From Deltaproteobacteria bacterium (GTDB lineage Bacteria > Desulfobacterota > Desulfobacteria > Desulfobacterales > C00003060), in contig JAFDFO010000034.1 in NCBI GenBank assembly GCA_019309815.1, positions 1-24,850 of the forward strand: a stretch of 24,850 nucleotides of DNA. Reading direction: 5' to 3'. A model generated the notes under the pieces. That model was given only the letters and a program-made list of their open reading frames with translations. It searched no databases and was not told where the DNA came from. Below are positions 15,354 through 23,524 of the stretch, in pieces; the first letter of the stretch is position 1; each line of letters starts with the position of its first letter. The position numbers and the translations under genes are program-made.

Positions 15354-16886
15354 GTGTCAGCCAATAAGAAAACCCAAAAGGGACTGAATATCGGTATCGT
15401 GGGCGGCGGACGACGCTGTGCAACCATCCTCGAGATGTTCCAACGCCGGGGTTCCCCCAGCCTGAATGCCGCTGTCTCCATTGTGGCGGATGTCAATCCG
15501 GATTCACCCGGGTACCAATATGCTCAGGAGTTGGGCATTGACACCACGACGGATCTCGAGACCGTAAGCAGTCGAAAAGACCTGGACTTCATATTGGATC
15601 TGGCAGGCGACAGGGATGCCTTGGTGGGTTTGCTGGTTGAGAAGGGTTCCAGGATTCCGGTCCTGGATGCCGCCACCTCTCATCTCTTCTACGACATGTT
15701 CAACATGCAAAAGGAGTTGGTTGACGCTCGAAGATCATTGAGGCGAACCAAGACTTTTCTTGAGCGCGTCATCAACAGCATTCAGGAGGAGATCCTTGTG
15801 ATCGATACGAGTTTCAAGATTCTGGATGCAAACGACGCTGCGCTAAAGGCCGCAGGACTCCCAAAAGAAGAGGTTGTTGGAAAATACTGCTATCAGATAT
15901 CTCATCATTCTGAAACCCCATGTGATTCCAAAGATCACCCCTGTCCTATGCAGGCGGTCCTCCGCACCGGTAACTATTCTCAAGCGACCCACACGCACTA
16001 CAATTCGGAGGGCGAGGTTCGATACTATGACCTCGTTCATTACCCCCTGAAAGACGAAAGCGGTAACGTGACGCAGGTCATTGAATTAGCCAGAGACATA
16101 TCCCATGAACTGGAAAGGCGGGTGGCAAGCCAGGCCAAGGAACTCAAGGAGGACTATGCCCGACTGGTTCAGGAAGACAGGATGATCTCGCTTGGAAAAC
16201 TCATGTCGAGTGTGGTTCACGAAATCAATAACCCGCTGTCCGGAATCATTAACCTGAGCAAACTGGTCCTCAGCAATATTGAAGACGGGACAACGGATGA
16301 AGCATCACTGGAGACGATGAAACAGCATCTCAAGCTGATCGTCTCAGAGACCACACGAACCAGCAGGATTGTCTCCAACCTTCTTTCTTTTTCCAGGCAA
16401 GTAAAAGTTGAAGTCCAGGACGTCGACGTGAACGAGGTGATTGGCCGTGTCTTCAGCATAGTGGGCCACAAGACCAAGCTCCAGGATATCGCTGTTCATT
16501 TTGAGCTTGCGGAGACACTTCCCACGGTCAAGGGGAACTTTGCCCAGCTTGAGCAGTCCATCATGAATATTGTCTTTAACGCCATTGAGGCCATGCCTGA
16601 TGGTGGTGAGTTGACTGTTTCCACGTACCAGGACGACGTTGACGGACACGATGTGGTCATTGAGATCATAGACAGCGGATCAGGCATCTCACAGCAGAAC
16701 CTCCCCTATATCTTTGAACCCTTTTTCTCCACCAAAGGGAAGGCCAAAGGTGTGGGATTGGGGCTCTCGGTCGTATATGGAATAATACAAGATCATCAGG
16801 GGGACATAACCGTAAAGAGCGATGAGGGAAATGGTGCTCGCTTTACGATCAGGCTCCCGGCACAGGAGCCTGAAGCCAAGAATTGA
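15354..16886 (+). CDS. Rossmann-PAS-HisKA-HATPase soluble histidine kinase (kinase 1)
   Basis: 511 residues if started at GTG 15354. This start places the glycine motif at the same position (G17-G19) as in the paralogous kinase at 20389, whereas the TTG at 15276 adds a dissimilar hydrophobic tail. Residues 10-115 form a nucleotide-binding Rossmann-like domain: IGIVGGGRRC, then an acidic residue after strand 2 (SIVADVN), then DLDFILDLAGDRD and PVLDAATSHLFYD. Residues about 135-255 are a PAS domain with C179, C190 and C197 (the PC...HPCP pattern). A coiled linker leads to HisKA with H289 (VVHEINNPLSGI). The HATPase domain has the N box (NIVFNAIEAM), DSGSGI and GVGLGLSVVYG. There is no signal peptide or membrane segment, so it senses a cytosolic cue. 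The adjacent sigma-54 activator, 43 bases on, is its likely partner. Confidence 0.88.
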   Translation: MSANKKTQKGLNIGIVGGGRRCATILEMFQRRGSPSLNAAVSIVADVNPDSPGYQYAQELGIDTTTDLETVSSRKDLDFILDLAGDRDALVGLLVEKGSRIPVLDAATSHLFYDMFNMQKELVDARRSLRRTKTFLERVINSIQEEILVIDTSFKILDANDAALKAAGLPKEEVVGKYCYQISHHSETPCDSKDHPCPMQAVLRTGNYSQATHTHYNSEGEVRYYDLVHYPLKDESGNVTQVIELARDISHELERRVASQAKELKEDYARLVQEDRMISLGKLMSSVVHEINNPLSGIINLSKLVLSNIEDGTTDEASLETMKQHLKLIVSETTRTSRIVSNLLSFSRQVKVEVQDVDVNEVIGRVFSIVGHKTKLQDIAVHFELAETLPTVKGNFAQLEQSIMNIVFNAIEAMPDGGELTVSTYQDDVDGHDVVIEIIDSGSGISQQNLPYIFEPFFSTKGKAKGVGLGLSVVYGIIQDHQGDITVKSDEGNGARFTIRLPAQEPEAKN

Positions 16887-16929
16887 ACCCTGACCACTCT
16901 GACAACCATCTGCAGGTGAGGATTGAGTG

Positions 16930-18276
16930 ATGAAAGAACTAAACATCATGGTGGTGGACGATGAGCTCATTGTCCGGGAGTCATTGAAGGGATGGCTGGA
17001 AAAATACGGATACGGCGTTGATACCGCTGAAGACGCTCAAGAGGCCCTCAAAAAGCTCGAGACCGAGGCCTACGACCTTCTCTTTGTAGACATAAAAATG
17101 CCCGGGATGGACGGCATTGAACTCCTGCAGCGCGTCAAAGAAAATCAGCCGGATGTGATTGTCGTGATGATAACGGCTCATGGCTCCATCGAGTCCGCCA
17201 TCGAGGCGATGAAGGCGGGTGCCAGCGACTATCTCATGAAACCTTTTGATCCGGAGAACCTTGAACTTCTGGTAGAGAAGCTTGCCCAGATCAAGCTACT
17301 TGTGGATCAAAACAGGTGGCTGAGAGAGGCTTACGAGGGAAAGTCCCGGTTCCAGGACCTTGTAGGACAATCCAATGCCATGCAAGAGGTGTTTCGCCTC
17401 ATCGAGGATGTGGCTTCAAGCGACACGCCCATTCTCGTTGTCGGAGAGACCGGAACGGGAAAGGAGCTGGTCGCAAAGGCGATACATGCACTGAGCCCGC
17501 GCCGTTATGGTCCCTTTGTGGCGGTAAACTGTGGCGCCTTTACCGAAACTCTACTGGAAAGCACCCTCTTCGGCCACGAGAAAGGAGCGTTCACGGGAGC
17601 TACCCATATGCAGAAAGGCCGCTTCGAGATGGCTGATGGGGGCACTGTGTTTTTGGATGAGGTGGGAGAAATCAGCCCGAAGATGCAGGTGGACCTACTC
17701 AGGGTGCTGGAAGAAAAGAAGTTCTACCGGCTGGGGAATCCTAAACCCCTCACGACTGATTTTCGGCTTATCTCTGCAACCCACCGGAATCTTGAGGAGG
17801 AAGTGAAAAAAGGGGTGTTTCGGCAGGACTTCTACTATCGCATCAATGTCATCACAGTCCCGATACCCCCTCTCAGGGAGAGAACAGGGGACATAGAGCT
17901 GCTAGCCCACTATTTCCTGGGGAGATACAACCAGGAACTGAACAGAAATGTCACCGGAATCAGCAAGGAAGCCCTCGACATTCTGACCAGCTACGATTGG
18001 CCGGGCAATGTCCGGGAGCTTGAAAACGTGATCGAGCGTGCAGTCGTGATTGGAAAGAAAACAAGGGTTATGCCTTTGGACCTACCGTTTCAAGCGGAGG
18101 GCCTTCCCCGAAGACCTGTGACAGGATCCCTGGAAGAGATGGAAAAAAACCACATATCAGAGATGCTCAGGACCTGTGGATGGAACATCGCCCGGACGGC
18201 CGGCCTGCTGGGGATAAATCGCACTACGCTCTACAAGAAAATTAAGAAATACGAACTCAAACCTCAAGTTTCTTGA
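16930..18276 (+). CDS. Sigma-54-dependent response regulator (NtrC type), partner of kinase 1
   Basis: 448 residues from ATG 16930 (GTGAGG 8 bases upstream; a GTG immediately before is in frame). The receiver has D10-D11 and phosphoacceptor D54 (VDIKMPGMDG). The AAA+ domain has Walker A GETGTGKE, the sigma-54 contact loop GAFTGA, Walker B GGTVFLDEVGEI and the arginine-finger region DFYYRINV. The C-terminal Fis-type helix-turn-helix is ARTAGLLGINRTTLYKKI. All elements for phosphorylation-controlled activation of sigma-54 promoters are intact. It follows kinase 1 by 43 bases, and the archaemetzincin gene comes 53 bases downstream, probably in the same transcript. Target sites are not known. The operators at 20079-20211 and 23423-23455 are candidates. 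Confidence 0.95.
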   Translation: MKELNIMVVDDELIVRESLKGWLEKYGYGVDTAEDAQEALKKLETEAYDLLFVDIKMPGMDGIELLQRVKENQPDVIVVMITAHGSIESAIEAMKAGASDYLMKPFDPENLELLVEKLAQIKLLVDQNRWLREAYEGKSRFQDLVGQSNAMQEVFRLIEDVASSDTPILVVGETGTGKELVAKAIHALSPRRYGPFVAVNCGAFTETLLESTLFGHEKGAFTGATHMQKGRFEMADGGTVFLDEVGEISPKMQVDLLRVLEEKKFYRLGNPKPLTTDFRLISATHRNLEEEVKKGVFRQDFYYRINVITVPIPPLRERTGDIELLAHYFLGRYNQELNRNVTGISKEALDILTSYDWPGNVRELENVIERAVVIGKKTRVMPLDLPFQAEGLPRRPVTGSLEEMEKNHISEMLRTCGWNIARTAGLLGINRTTLYKKIKKYELKPQVS

Positions 18277-18329
18277 ACGGGTGATGACCTGGATACCGGC
18301 CTGTATCGTCCTGCCCGTTGCAAACCCAC

Positions 18330-18899
18330 ATGAAATCAGAAGAGAAGATCATAGCAATTCAACCCCTTGGTGGCGTTAGAGGAGATGTAGTTGAAGTAGT
18401 TGCCGCAAACCTTAAGGCCTTTTTTCAAATCCCAACCCAAGTCTTTCTGGATCAGCCCCTCCCGGACGGGGCCCACAACCTTCACCGTGGGCAATACAAC
18501 TGCTATCCCATCTTGAAGTTCCTGGGCACACAAAAACCGGATCACGCGGTGAAAATTGTTGGTGTGGCAGACGTGGATCTGTTTATACCCATATTGACAC
18601 ATGTGTTTGGGGAAGCGGAGCTGGGTGGACATGCGACGGTAATCTCAACGTACCGGTTGGACAAGGACGAGAAACCTGTTCTCCCGAATTGCCTGTATGA
18701 CAGGGCTGCCAAGATTGCTGTACATGAGGTGGCTCACACCTTTCGCCTTCCGCACTGCAAGGAAGAGGACTGCATTATGAACAGCTTCCCTGTGATTAGC
18801 CATATCGACGACAAGCCCGTCCATTTTTGCCGGTATTGCCTGACGTTCTTGAAAGACGCATACGAAGAGTTGGAACTTCCCTGGCAGCTGGGTAGATAG
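18330..18899 (+). CDS. amzA: Archaemetzincin-type zinc metalloprotease with altered motif
   Basis: 189 residues from ATG 18330 (a TTG at 18318 is in frame; neither has a clear ribosome site). The metzincin helix is H132-E133-x2-H136 with third ligand H142, followed by C143, C148 in a CxM context, and a CxxC (CRYC) about 16 residues later. This matches the archaemetzincin pattern HExxHxxGxxHC...CxM...CxxC. The conserved glycine that lets the helix turn to the third histidine is Arg139 here (codon CGC). Archaemetzincins are soluble proteases with two zinc sites and mostly unknown substrates. The gene lies 53 bases after the sigma-54 activator and converges on the GcvH-like gene across a terminator. 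Confidence 0.88.
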   Translation: MKSEEKIIAIQPLGGVRGDVVEVVAANLKAFFQIPTQVFLDQPLPDGAHNLHRGQYNCYPILKFLGTQKPDHAVKIVGVADVDLFIPILTHVFGEAELGGHATVISTYRLDKDEKPVLPNCLYDRAAKIAVHEVAHTFRLPHCKEEDCIMNSFPVISHIDDKPVHFCRYCLTFLKDAYEELELPWQLGR

Positions 18900-18906
18900 C
18901 GAGGAC

Positions 18907-18948
18907 AAAAAAACACCCCGTGAGATGAGCGAGCCATCTCACGGGGTG
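18907..18948 (-). terminator. Intrinsic terminator of the GcvH-like gene
   Basis: A perfect 14-bp stem (18914-18927 with 18935-18948) and seven-base loop. On the minus strand it is followed by seven T residues (A-tract at 18907-18913), so it ends minus-strand transcription 46 bases after the GcvH-like stop. The GC-rich stem may also slow plus-strand transcripts leaving the archaemetzincin gene, though no T-tract follows in that direction. Confidence 0.9.
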
Positions 18949-18993
18949 CATCCGGGGAGCGTCTGTCTTGCGAGTTCTGTTCTTGTATCCGGC

Positions 18994-19929
18994 TTACGTC
19001 AGAAGGAATTCGTGAACCAGCCTTTCCCAGGCAATTTCCGGCAGGTTGCCGTATATGTCGTCCACCGGAAAACCACCGGCCGAGGCTGTCGCTCCATATA
19101 CTCCGGCAACGAGTTCCCGGAGACGTGTCGCCTCGTTTTGCATCCACTCTGTAGTCTCTTGACCGCTCATAAGATCTTTTAAGTTCTTCTTCATCTTGGT
19201 CGGCTCCACCATGAAGAGCCATCCTGTTTCGTAGGGGGATTTGTGCGTCAGTTCGGGCGTTTTAAGGACCTTCTGATTCACGGCTGTCACAATTCCCTGA
19301 ATGGGCGAGAGCATCTCTGCACGATGATTGTCCCGACTGACTATCCATCCGGTCTCGTTCTGGACCACCGTATCTCCCAGGGAGGGGAGTTCCAGCTTCT
19401 TGTTGGGCCCAAACAGTCTGGTTACGAAATCATCCAGGCCTACCCGTATGCGTGCGCCATAGTCGATCATTGCCCAGCTGTGGCCACGATGGTAGTAGTT
19501 CCCGGCAGCCATGGCGTAGCCGGACACGTTCGTCAGGTTCACCGGCAACACCGGGTCAAGGGCGATCACTTCATTTTCAATGAGTTCATCAAACTGACAC
19601 TTGTGGCATTCGAAGGCGTTGGGACAGATCTTGTAGTCTACGCGGCCCGACAACATATGACGGCACAGACGCTGGGTGGCATCCAACTGGTTGAAATTTT
19701 CGCGCCAACTCTTAATCCGATCCTTCTTTGTCCTTGGCACCAATCCCAAGCTTCGCTTTTCCCGGTTCTCTGCGACAATCTTCGCCATGGACTTGTCGAA
19801 GCTGCAGTTGATACAGTCGTAGTTCTTGTCACACAGCTTAAAGTCTACAATGTCCGCTTTCATCCAAATGCATTCATTTTGTGTGATTTTCAGGCCTTTA
19901 ACGTTTGATTTGTTGGTGGCAGCAGTCAT
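18994..19929 (-). CDS. GcvH-like (lipoyl-fold) protein with two N-terminal Cys4 repeats, no lipoyl lysine
   Basis: 311 residues from ATG 19929, with AGGAGG six bases upstream. A longer frame to 20022 crosses the sigma-54 promoter and is rejected. Two cysteine repeats with identical spacing, C-x12-C-x5-C-x2-C, lie at C20/C33/C39/C42 and C89/C102/C108/C111, each followed by FD; they probably bind metal. Residues about 147-250 resemble glycine cleavage H protein (HSWAMIDYGARIRVGLDDF, LGDTVVQNETGWIV, LSPIQGIVTAVN). By alignment on the SPIxG turn, the lipoylated lysine position is N201, so ordinary lipoyl shuttling is unlikely. The last 60 residues are helical. It is transcribed alone from a consensus sigma-54 promoter and closed by a strong terminator. 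The role may be regulatory or scaffold-like; this is inference. Confidence 0.85.
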   Translation of the reverse strand: MTAATNKSNVKGLKITQNECIWMKADIVDFKLCDKNYDCINCSFDKSMAKIVAENREKRSLGLVPRTKKDRIKSWRENFNQLDATQRLCRHMLSGRVDYKICPNAFECHKCQFDELIENEVIALDPVLPVNLTNVSGYAMAAGNYYHRGHSWAMIDYGARIRVGLDDFVTRLFGPNKKLELPSLGDTVVQNETGWIVSRDNHRAEMLSPIQGIVTAVNQKVLKTPELTHKSPYETGWLFMVEPTKMKKNLKDLMSGQETTEWMQNEATRLRELVAGVYGATASAGGFPVDDIYGNLPEIAWERLVHEFLLT

Positions 19930-19968
19930 GGTTGACCTCCTGTGGTATTGCTTTTTATGATTATTACA

Positions 19969-19983
19969 GCAACAATTGTGCCA
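19969..19983 (-). promoter_or_regulatory. Consensus sigma-54 promoter of the GcvH-like gene
   Basis: Read on the minus strand, TGGCAC-AATTG-TTGC matches the -24/-12 consensus TGGCAC-N5-TTGC exactly. The predicted start of transcription is about 19957, giving a leader of about 28 bases that ends in AGGAGG and the ATG at 19929. Upstream direct repeats at 20079-20211 fall at about -126 to -249, where enhancer-binding proteins usually bind. Confidence 0.9.
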
Positions 19984-20078
19984 TAAGTGGGCACTCCCTT
20001 CTATCTGTTTGAAATGCTTCATAATTTAGTGCATAGAAACAGGAAGCGCGCGGTGCGACCCATGATTTTTGTGATGCA

Positions 20079-20211
20079 AAAATAGACAGCCGAAAAGGAG
20101 GCGGGTTATTTTAGTATTATTCCAATATCTTATGCTGTGCCATAAAATAGACAGGGCTGTGTAAAAAATAGACACTTTGTGATAGCTGCGATTTTGTTTA
20201 CAAAATAGACA
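20079..20211. promoter_or_regulatory. Four AAAATAGACA direct repeats, putative activator binding sites
   Basis: The exact 10-mer AAAATAGACA occurs at 20079-20088, 20144-20153, 20165-20174 and 20202-20211. The two middle copies start 21 bases apart, two helical turns. A TGT is found 11-13 bases before the ACA of each copy. The array lies between the divergent GcvH-like gene and kinase 2, upstream of the sigma-54 promoter, and fits an enhancer for an NtrC-type regulator. The remaining intergenic bases up to 20388 show no convincing promoter for kinase 2. Confidence 0.7.
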
Positions 20212-20388
20212 TGAGGCGATTTTGAATAGCCAACCCCACCTCTCTACATGCCTGATTTACTTCTTGATTTTGGCTTGATTTTAAGGCTTCCTCAAGATAG
20301 CCTTGAACAGGATCTGAGCATCTTTTCGTTTTTGCCCGGCCATCGTCCTTCCTGGTGCAGGGCATGAGAGTGAGGAGTAAAACCACCT

Positions 20389-21813
20389 ATGACTGTAGAT
20401 GATATTGGGGACAGCAACCTTAAGGTTGGAATCGTGGGCGGCGGAAAACGGTGTAAGACGATTCTCCAGATGTTTCAACGCCAGACCCAGCCTCAGAGGA
20501 CTGCGTCGGTGGTAATCGTCGCTGATGAGAATGCAAAGGGCCCGGGTTACCAGCATGCTCAAAGCCTCGGGATCGATACGACAACCGATTTTGAGGCCCT
20601 CGGAGACCGAAAAGACCTTGATTTTATATTAGATTTGGCTGGCAGAAGAGATGTCTTGATTGCCATCTTAGTCAGAAAGAAGTCCCGGGTTCCGGTCCTT
20701 GACGCTGTTGCTTCCAACGTATTCTACGATCTGTTGAATATTCAAAAAGAACTGATCAATACACGAATATTCCTAGATACTGTTCTGGACAGTATACAGG
20801 AAGGGATCCTGGTCATTAACCCGGAATACGAGATTCTGCGGGTGAACACCCCCTTGCTGAAAAAGCTGAAAAGGCCAAAAGAAGAGGTCGTTGGAAAATA
20901 CTGCTATGAAGTCCTTTACGGGGAAGACAGACCTACTGGACCAGACGAGGGGATGTGTCCTGTGGCCGAGGTCATCAGGACGCATAGACCACAACACACC
21001 AAGCACAAACACATAGATAGCAACGGCAACACGATCTACCACTCGGTCTCGGCGTACCCTGTTATTGAGAACGGGAAGGTATCGCGCATCGTGGAAATAT
21101 CCCGCGACATTACAGGCGAAATCAAGACGCAGGAAATGCTCTTCGAGCAGGAAAAACTCAGCTCTGTTGGCAAACTGGCTGCCGGCGTTGCCCACGAGAT
21201 AAACAATCCCCTGACGGCGGTCTTGACCAACAGCATGTTGCTCCTGGAGGATTTGCGTGAAGACGACCCTATGTATGAAGATATAAAGGGGATCACCGAC
21301 GAGACCCTGAGGTGCCGTGAGATCGTTAGAGGGCTTTTGGAATTTGCCAGGCAGGAGACCCCGGCAAAGGTGGAATCAGACTTGAACAAGATCGTCTCCA
21401 GTGTTGTAGGCCTCGTCAGAAAGCAGTTTTCATTCAAGAACATCACTGTCGAAGCAAACCTTGCCGAAGAGGTGCCTTTGACCAGACTCGATAAAGACCA
21501 GCTCCAGCAGGTCATCGTCAACATACTGATGAACTCCATGGAGTCGATAGAAAGAGACGGGGAAATCCGGTTGGAGACTTCGTATGATGAGAAGGCTCGA
21601 CATGTTCTGTTGCGCATAAAGGATACCGGGCGTGGCATTCCGGAAGACATAAAGCTGAAACTCTTCGATCCCTTCTTCACGACGAAAGAGACTGGGACGG
21701 GGCTGGGGCTGTCCATATCCCACGGTATTATTCAGAGGCATGGAGGGCGCATCTCTTTTGAAAGCCAGGCAGGAAAAGGGACAACCTTTACCATTGAGCT
21801 GCCTGTTGGGTGA
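20389..21813 (+). CDS. Rossmann-PAS-HisKA-HATPase soluble histidine kinase (kinase 2)
   Basis: 474 residues from ATG 20389, with AGGAG 11 bases upstream. It has the same architecture as the kinase at 15354. A Rossmann-like domain with VGIVGGGKRC (G17-G19, C22), GIDTTTDFEAL, DLDFILDLAGRRD and PVLDAVASNVFYD is strikingly similar to the first kinase, including the identical GIDTTTD and KDLDFILDLAG. The PAS domain keeps C172 and C190 but has threonine where kinase 1 has its middle cysteine. HisKA has H269 (GVAHEINNPLTAV). The HATPase domain has NILMNSMESI, DTGRGI and GTGLGLSISHG. No membrane segments. It precedes its own sigma-54 activator by 99 bases. The pair looks like a duplication of the kinase 1/activator 1 pair with diverged input. 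Confidence 0.93.
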   Translation: MTVDDIGDSNLKVGIVGGGKRCKTILQMFQRQTQPQRTASVVIVADENAKGPGYQHAQSLGIDTTTDFEALGDRKDLDFILDLAGRRDVLIAILVRKKSRVPVLDAVASNVFYDLLNIQKELINTRIFLDTVLDSIQEGILVINPEYEILRVNTPLLKKLKRPKEEVVGKYCYEVLYGEDRPTGPDEGMCPVAEVIRTHRPQHTKHKHIDSNGNTIYHSVSAYPVIENGKVSRIVEISRDITGEIKTQEMLFEQEKLSSVGKLAAGVAHEINNPLTAVLTNSMLLLEDLREDDPMYEDIKGITDETLRCREIVRGLLEFARQETPAKVESDLNKIVSSVVGLVRKQFSFKNITVEANLAEEVPLTRLDKDQLQQVIVNILMNSMESIERDGEIRLETSYDEKARHVLLRIKDTGRGIPEDIKLKLFDPFFTTKETGTGLGLSISHGIIQRHGGRISFESQAGKGTTFTIELPVG

Positions 21814-21912
21814 AAAATGAGAGACTCAACAACCCCCTTACGGTAACGCGTCCATGCCCGTCGAAAACCATTTACAGGGCTGCATGTCCCACCATTTTTG
21901 AAAAGGTAGACA

Positions 21913-23304
21913 ATGAAAATACTTGTCATTGACGATGACCTCACGGTCTGCAAGAGCTGCCAGAAGATTATTCAAAAGGCAGGACACGAGGTGGCCTATT
22001 CCCTGAGTGGACATGAAGCCCTTGGCATGATGGAAGAGACTCCGTATGACATTGTGTTTACCGACCTGAAAATGGCCGAGATGGGCGGCATGGAAGTGCT
22101 TCGATTCATCAAGGCGAGGGATCCGGACGTCGTCGTTGCAGTCATTACGGGTTATGCCACGGTCGCATCAGCTGTCGAAACACTGAAGATTGGGGCCTTT
22201 GACTATCTCCCAAAACCATTCACGCCCGCTGAATTCAGGGCTGTGTTGAACAAAGCAATCGCAGAAAGGGAAGCCATTGTAGGAGATCGAAAGCTTGCCA
22301 CTCAGCCTGCCATCACCAGCGGCTTCCAGGGAATTATGGCCGAAAGCCCCAAGATGGAAACGGTCTTTAGTATGATCGAGAAGGTCGCCCCAACAGACAG
22401 TAATGTACTAATCGTTGGAGAAAGCGGCACAGGAAAAGAACTGATCGCTCAGGCCATACACAGGTCGAGCAAACGCAAGGAACAAAGATTCTTTGCGGTG
22501 GACTGTGCCGCTCTGTCAGGCACACTTCTGGAAAGCGAACTCTTTGGTCACGTGAAAGGGGCTTTTACGGGAGCCACCAGGAACAAGCCCGGAGTGTTCG
22601 AAGTGGCAAATGGCGGCACCGTCTTCCTGGACGAAATATGCAATATCAATACGGAAGTGCAGAGTAAACTATTGCGGTTTCTTCAAGAGAGGGAAATCCT
22701 ACCCGTGGGGGCAACTCAGAGGAAGAACGTTGACGTGCGGCTAGTCTTTGCGACCAATAGGGACTTGAAAACCATGGTTTCCGAAGGAACGCTTCGCGAA
22801 GACTTCTACTACAGGGTTTTTGTCTATCCCATAAGCGTGCCGCCATTGCGTGACCGCAAATCTGACATCCCTCTCCTGGCCTACCACTTTCTAAAGCGCT
22901 ACTCGGAGGATTTTGGAAGACCCGTCAAGTCCATTTCAAGAGACGCCATGGCCGCCCTGTCTCAGCACACGTGGCCTGGCAACGTCCGGCAACTCGAAAA
23001 TGTCATACAGGCAGCTATCATCGCCTCGGAAGGGGATAAGCTCACTTACAAAGACCTGCCCGAATTCCAGGAACGTCAAGAAGCCCGTTTTGTGACGCCC
23101 AGGACAAACGTGGAACTGAAACAACTCAAGAAGGAACTGAGGCTGAAGACTGTGGAAAAACTGGAAAAAGACTTCCTCCTCCAGGCGCTGCAAAGGAATG
23201 GCTGGAATGTAACCAGAGCGGCACAGGATGTCGGGATGCAACGCACGAATTTTCAGGGCCTTATGAGAAAACACGGCATCGTGGCCAGACAACTCAGGCA
23301 GTAA
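21913..23304 (+). CDS. Sigma-54-dependent response regulator (NtrC type), partner of kinase 2
   Basis: 463 residues from ATG 21913 (AAGGT about six bases upstream). The receiver has D7-D9 and phosphoacceptor D51 (FTDLKMAEMGG). The AAA+ domain carries Walker A GESGTGKE, GAFTGA, GGTVFLDEICNI and DFYYRVFV. The C-terminal Fis-type helix-turn-helix is NVTRAAQDVGMQRTNFQGLM. A charged helical linker (about 390-430) precedes the DNA-binding part. Compared with the activator at 16930, the DNA-recognition helix differs (MQRTNFQGLMRK against INRTTLYKKIKK), so the two should bind different operators. It follows kinase 2 and precedes the regulatory region of the small receivers, where the 33-bp palindrome is a plausible target. 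Confidence 0.95.
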   Translation: MKILVIDDDLTVCKSCQKIIQKAGHEVAYSLSGHEALGMMEETPYDIVFTDLKMAEMGGMEVLRFIKARDPDVVVAVITGYATVASAVETLKIGAFDYLPKPFTPAEFRAVLNKAIAEREAIVGDRKLATQPAITSGFQGIMAESPKMETVFSMIEKVAPTDSNVLIVGESGTGKELIAQAIHRSSKRKEQRFFAVDCAALSGTLLESELFGHVKGAFTGATRNKPGVFEVANGGTVFLDEICNINTEVQSKLLRFLQEREILPVGATQRKNVDVRLVFATNRDLKTMVSEGTLREDFYYRVFVYPISVPPLRDRKSDIPLLAYHFLKRYSEDFGRPVKSISRDAMAALSQHTWPGNVRQLENVIQAAIIASEGDKLTYKDLPEFQERQEARFVTPRTNVELKQLKKELRLKTVEKLEKDFLLQALQRNGWNVTRAAQDVGMQRTNFQGLMRKHGIVARQLRQ

Positions 23305-23422
23305 CCCCTTCCATAATCCACAATCCTAAGTTCCCCCCACTATCCCAATCGCCAAACACTCTATAAAAGCCCCTATACCCACCCTAAAGATTGCATATTA
23401 CTGAATAAATGCCCATACGCCA

Positions 23423-23455
23423 TGAATAGTGTATAGAATATCTATACACTATTCA
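23423..23455. promoter_or_regulatory. Near-perfect 33-bp palindrome, putative enhancer site
   Basis: Arms TGAATAGTGTATAGA (23423-23437) and TCTATACACTATTCA (23441-23455) are exact reverse complements around a three-base centre ATA. The centre is about 112 bases upstream of the start predicted from the sigma-54 promoter at 23525, the usual place for an NtrC-type dimer site. There is no following T-tract, so a terminator for the upstream activator gene is unlikely. Confidence 0.8.
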
Positions 23456-23524
23456 GCAACGAGCTGTTGTGCCGGAAGACACTTTTGGCTGTATTTTCAC
23501 TATGTTATACCCATAGGCCCGTCT

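Noticed and set aside
19930..20022. N-terminal extension of the GcvH-like protein to 20022
   Set aside because: It crosses the consensus sigma-54 promoter, while the ATG at 19929 has a perfect AGGAGG site.
20079..20211. CRISPR array from the repeated AAAATAGACA
   Set aside because: Units are only 10 bases with irregular spacing of 21-65 bases and no cas genes. The position upstream of a sigma-54 promoter fits an operator array better.
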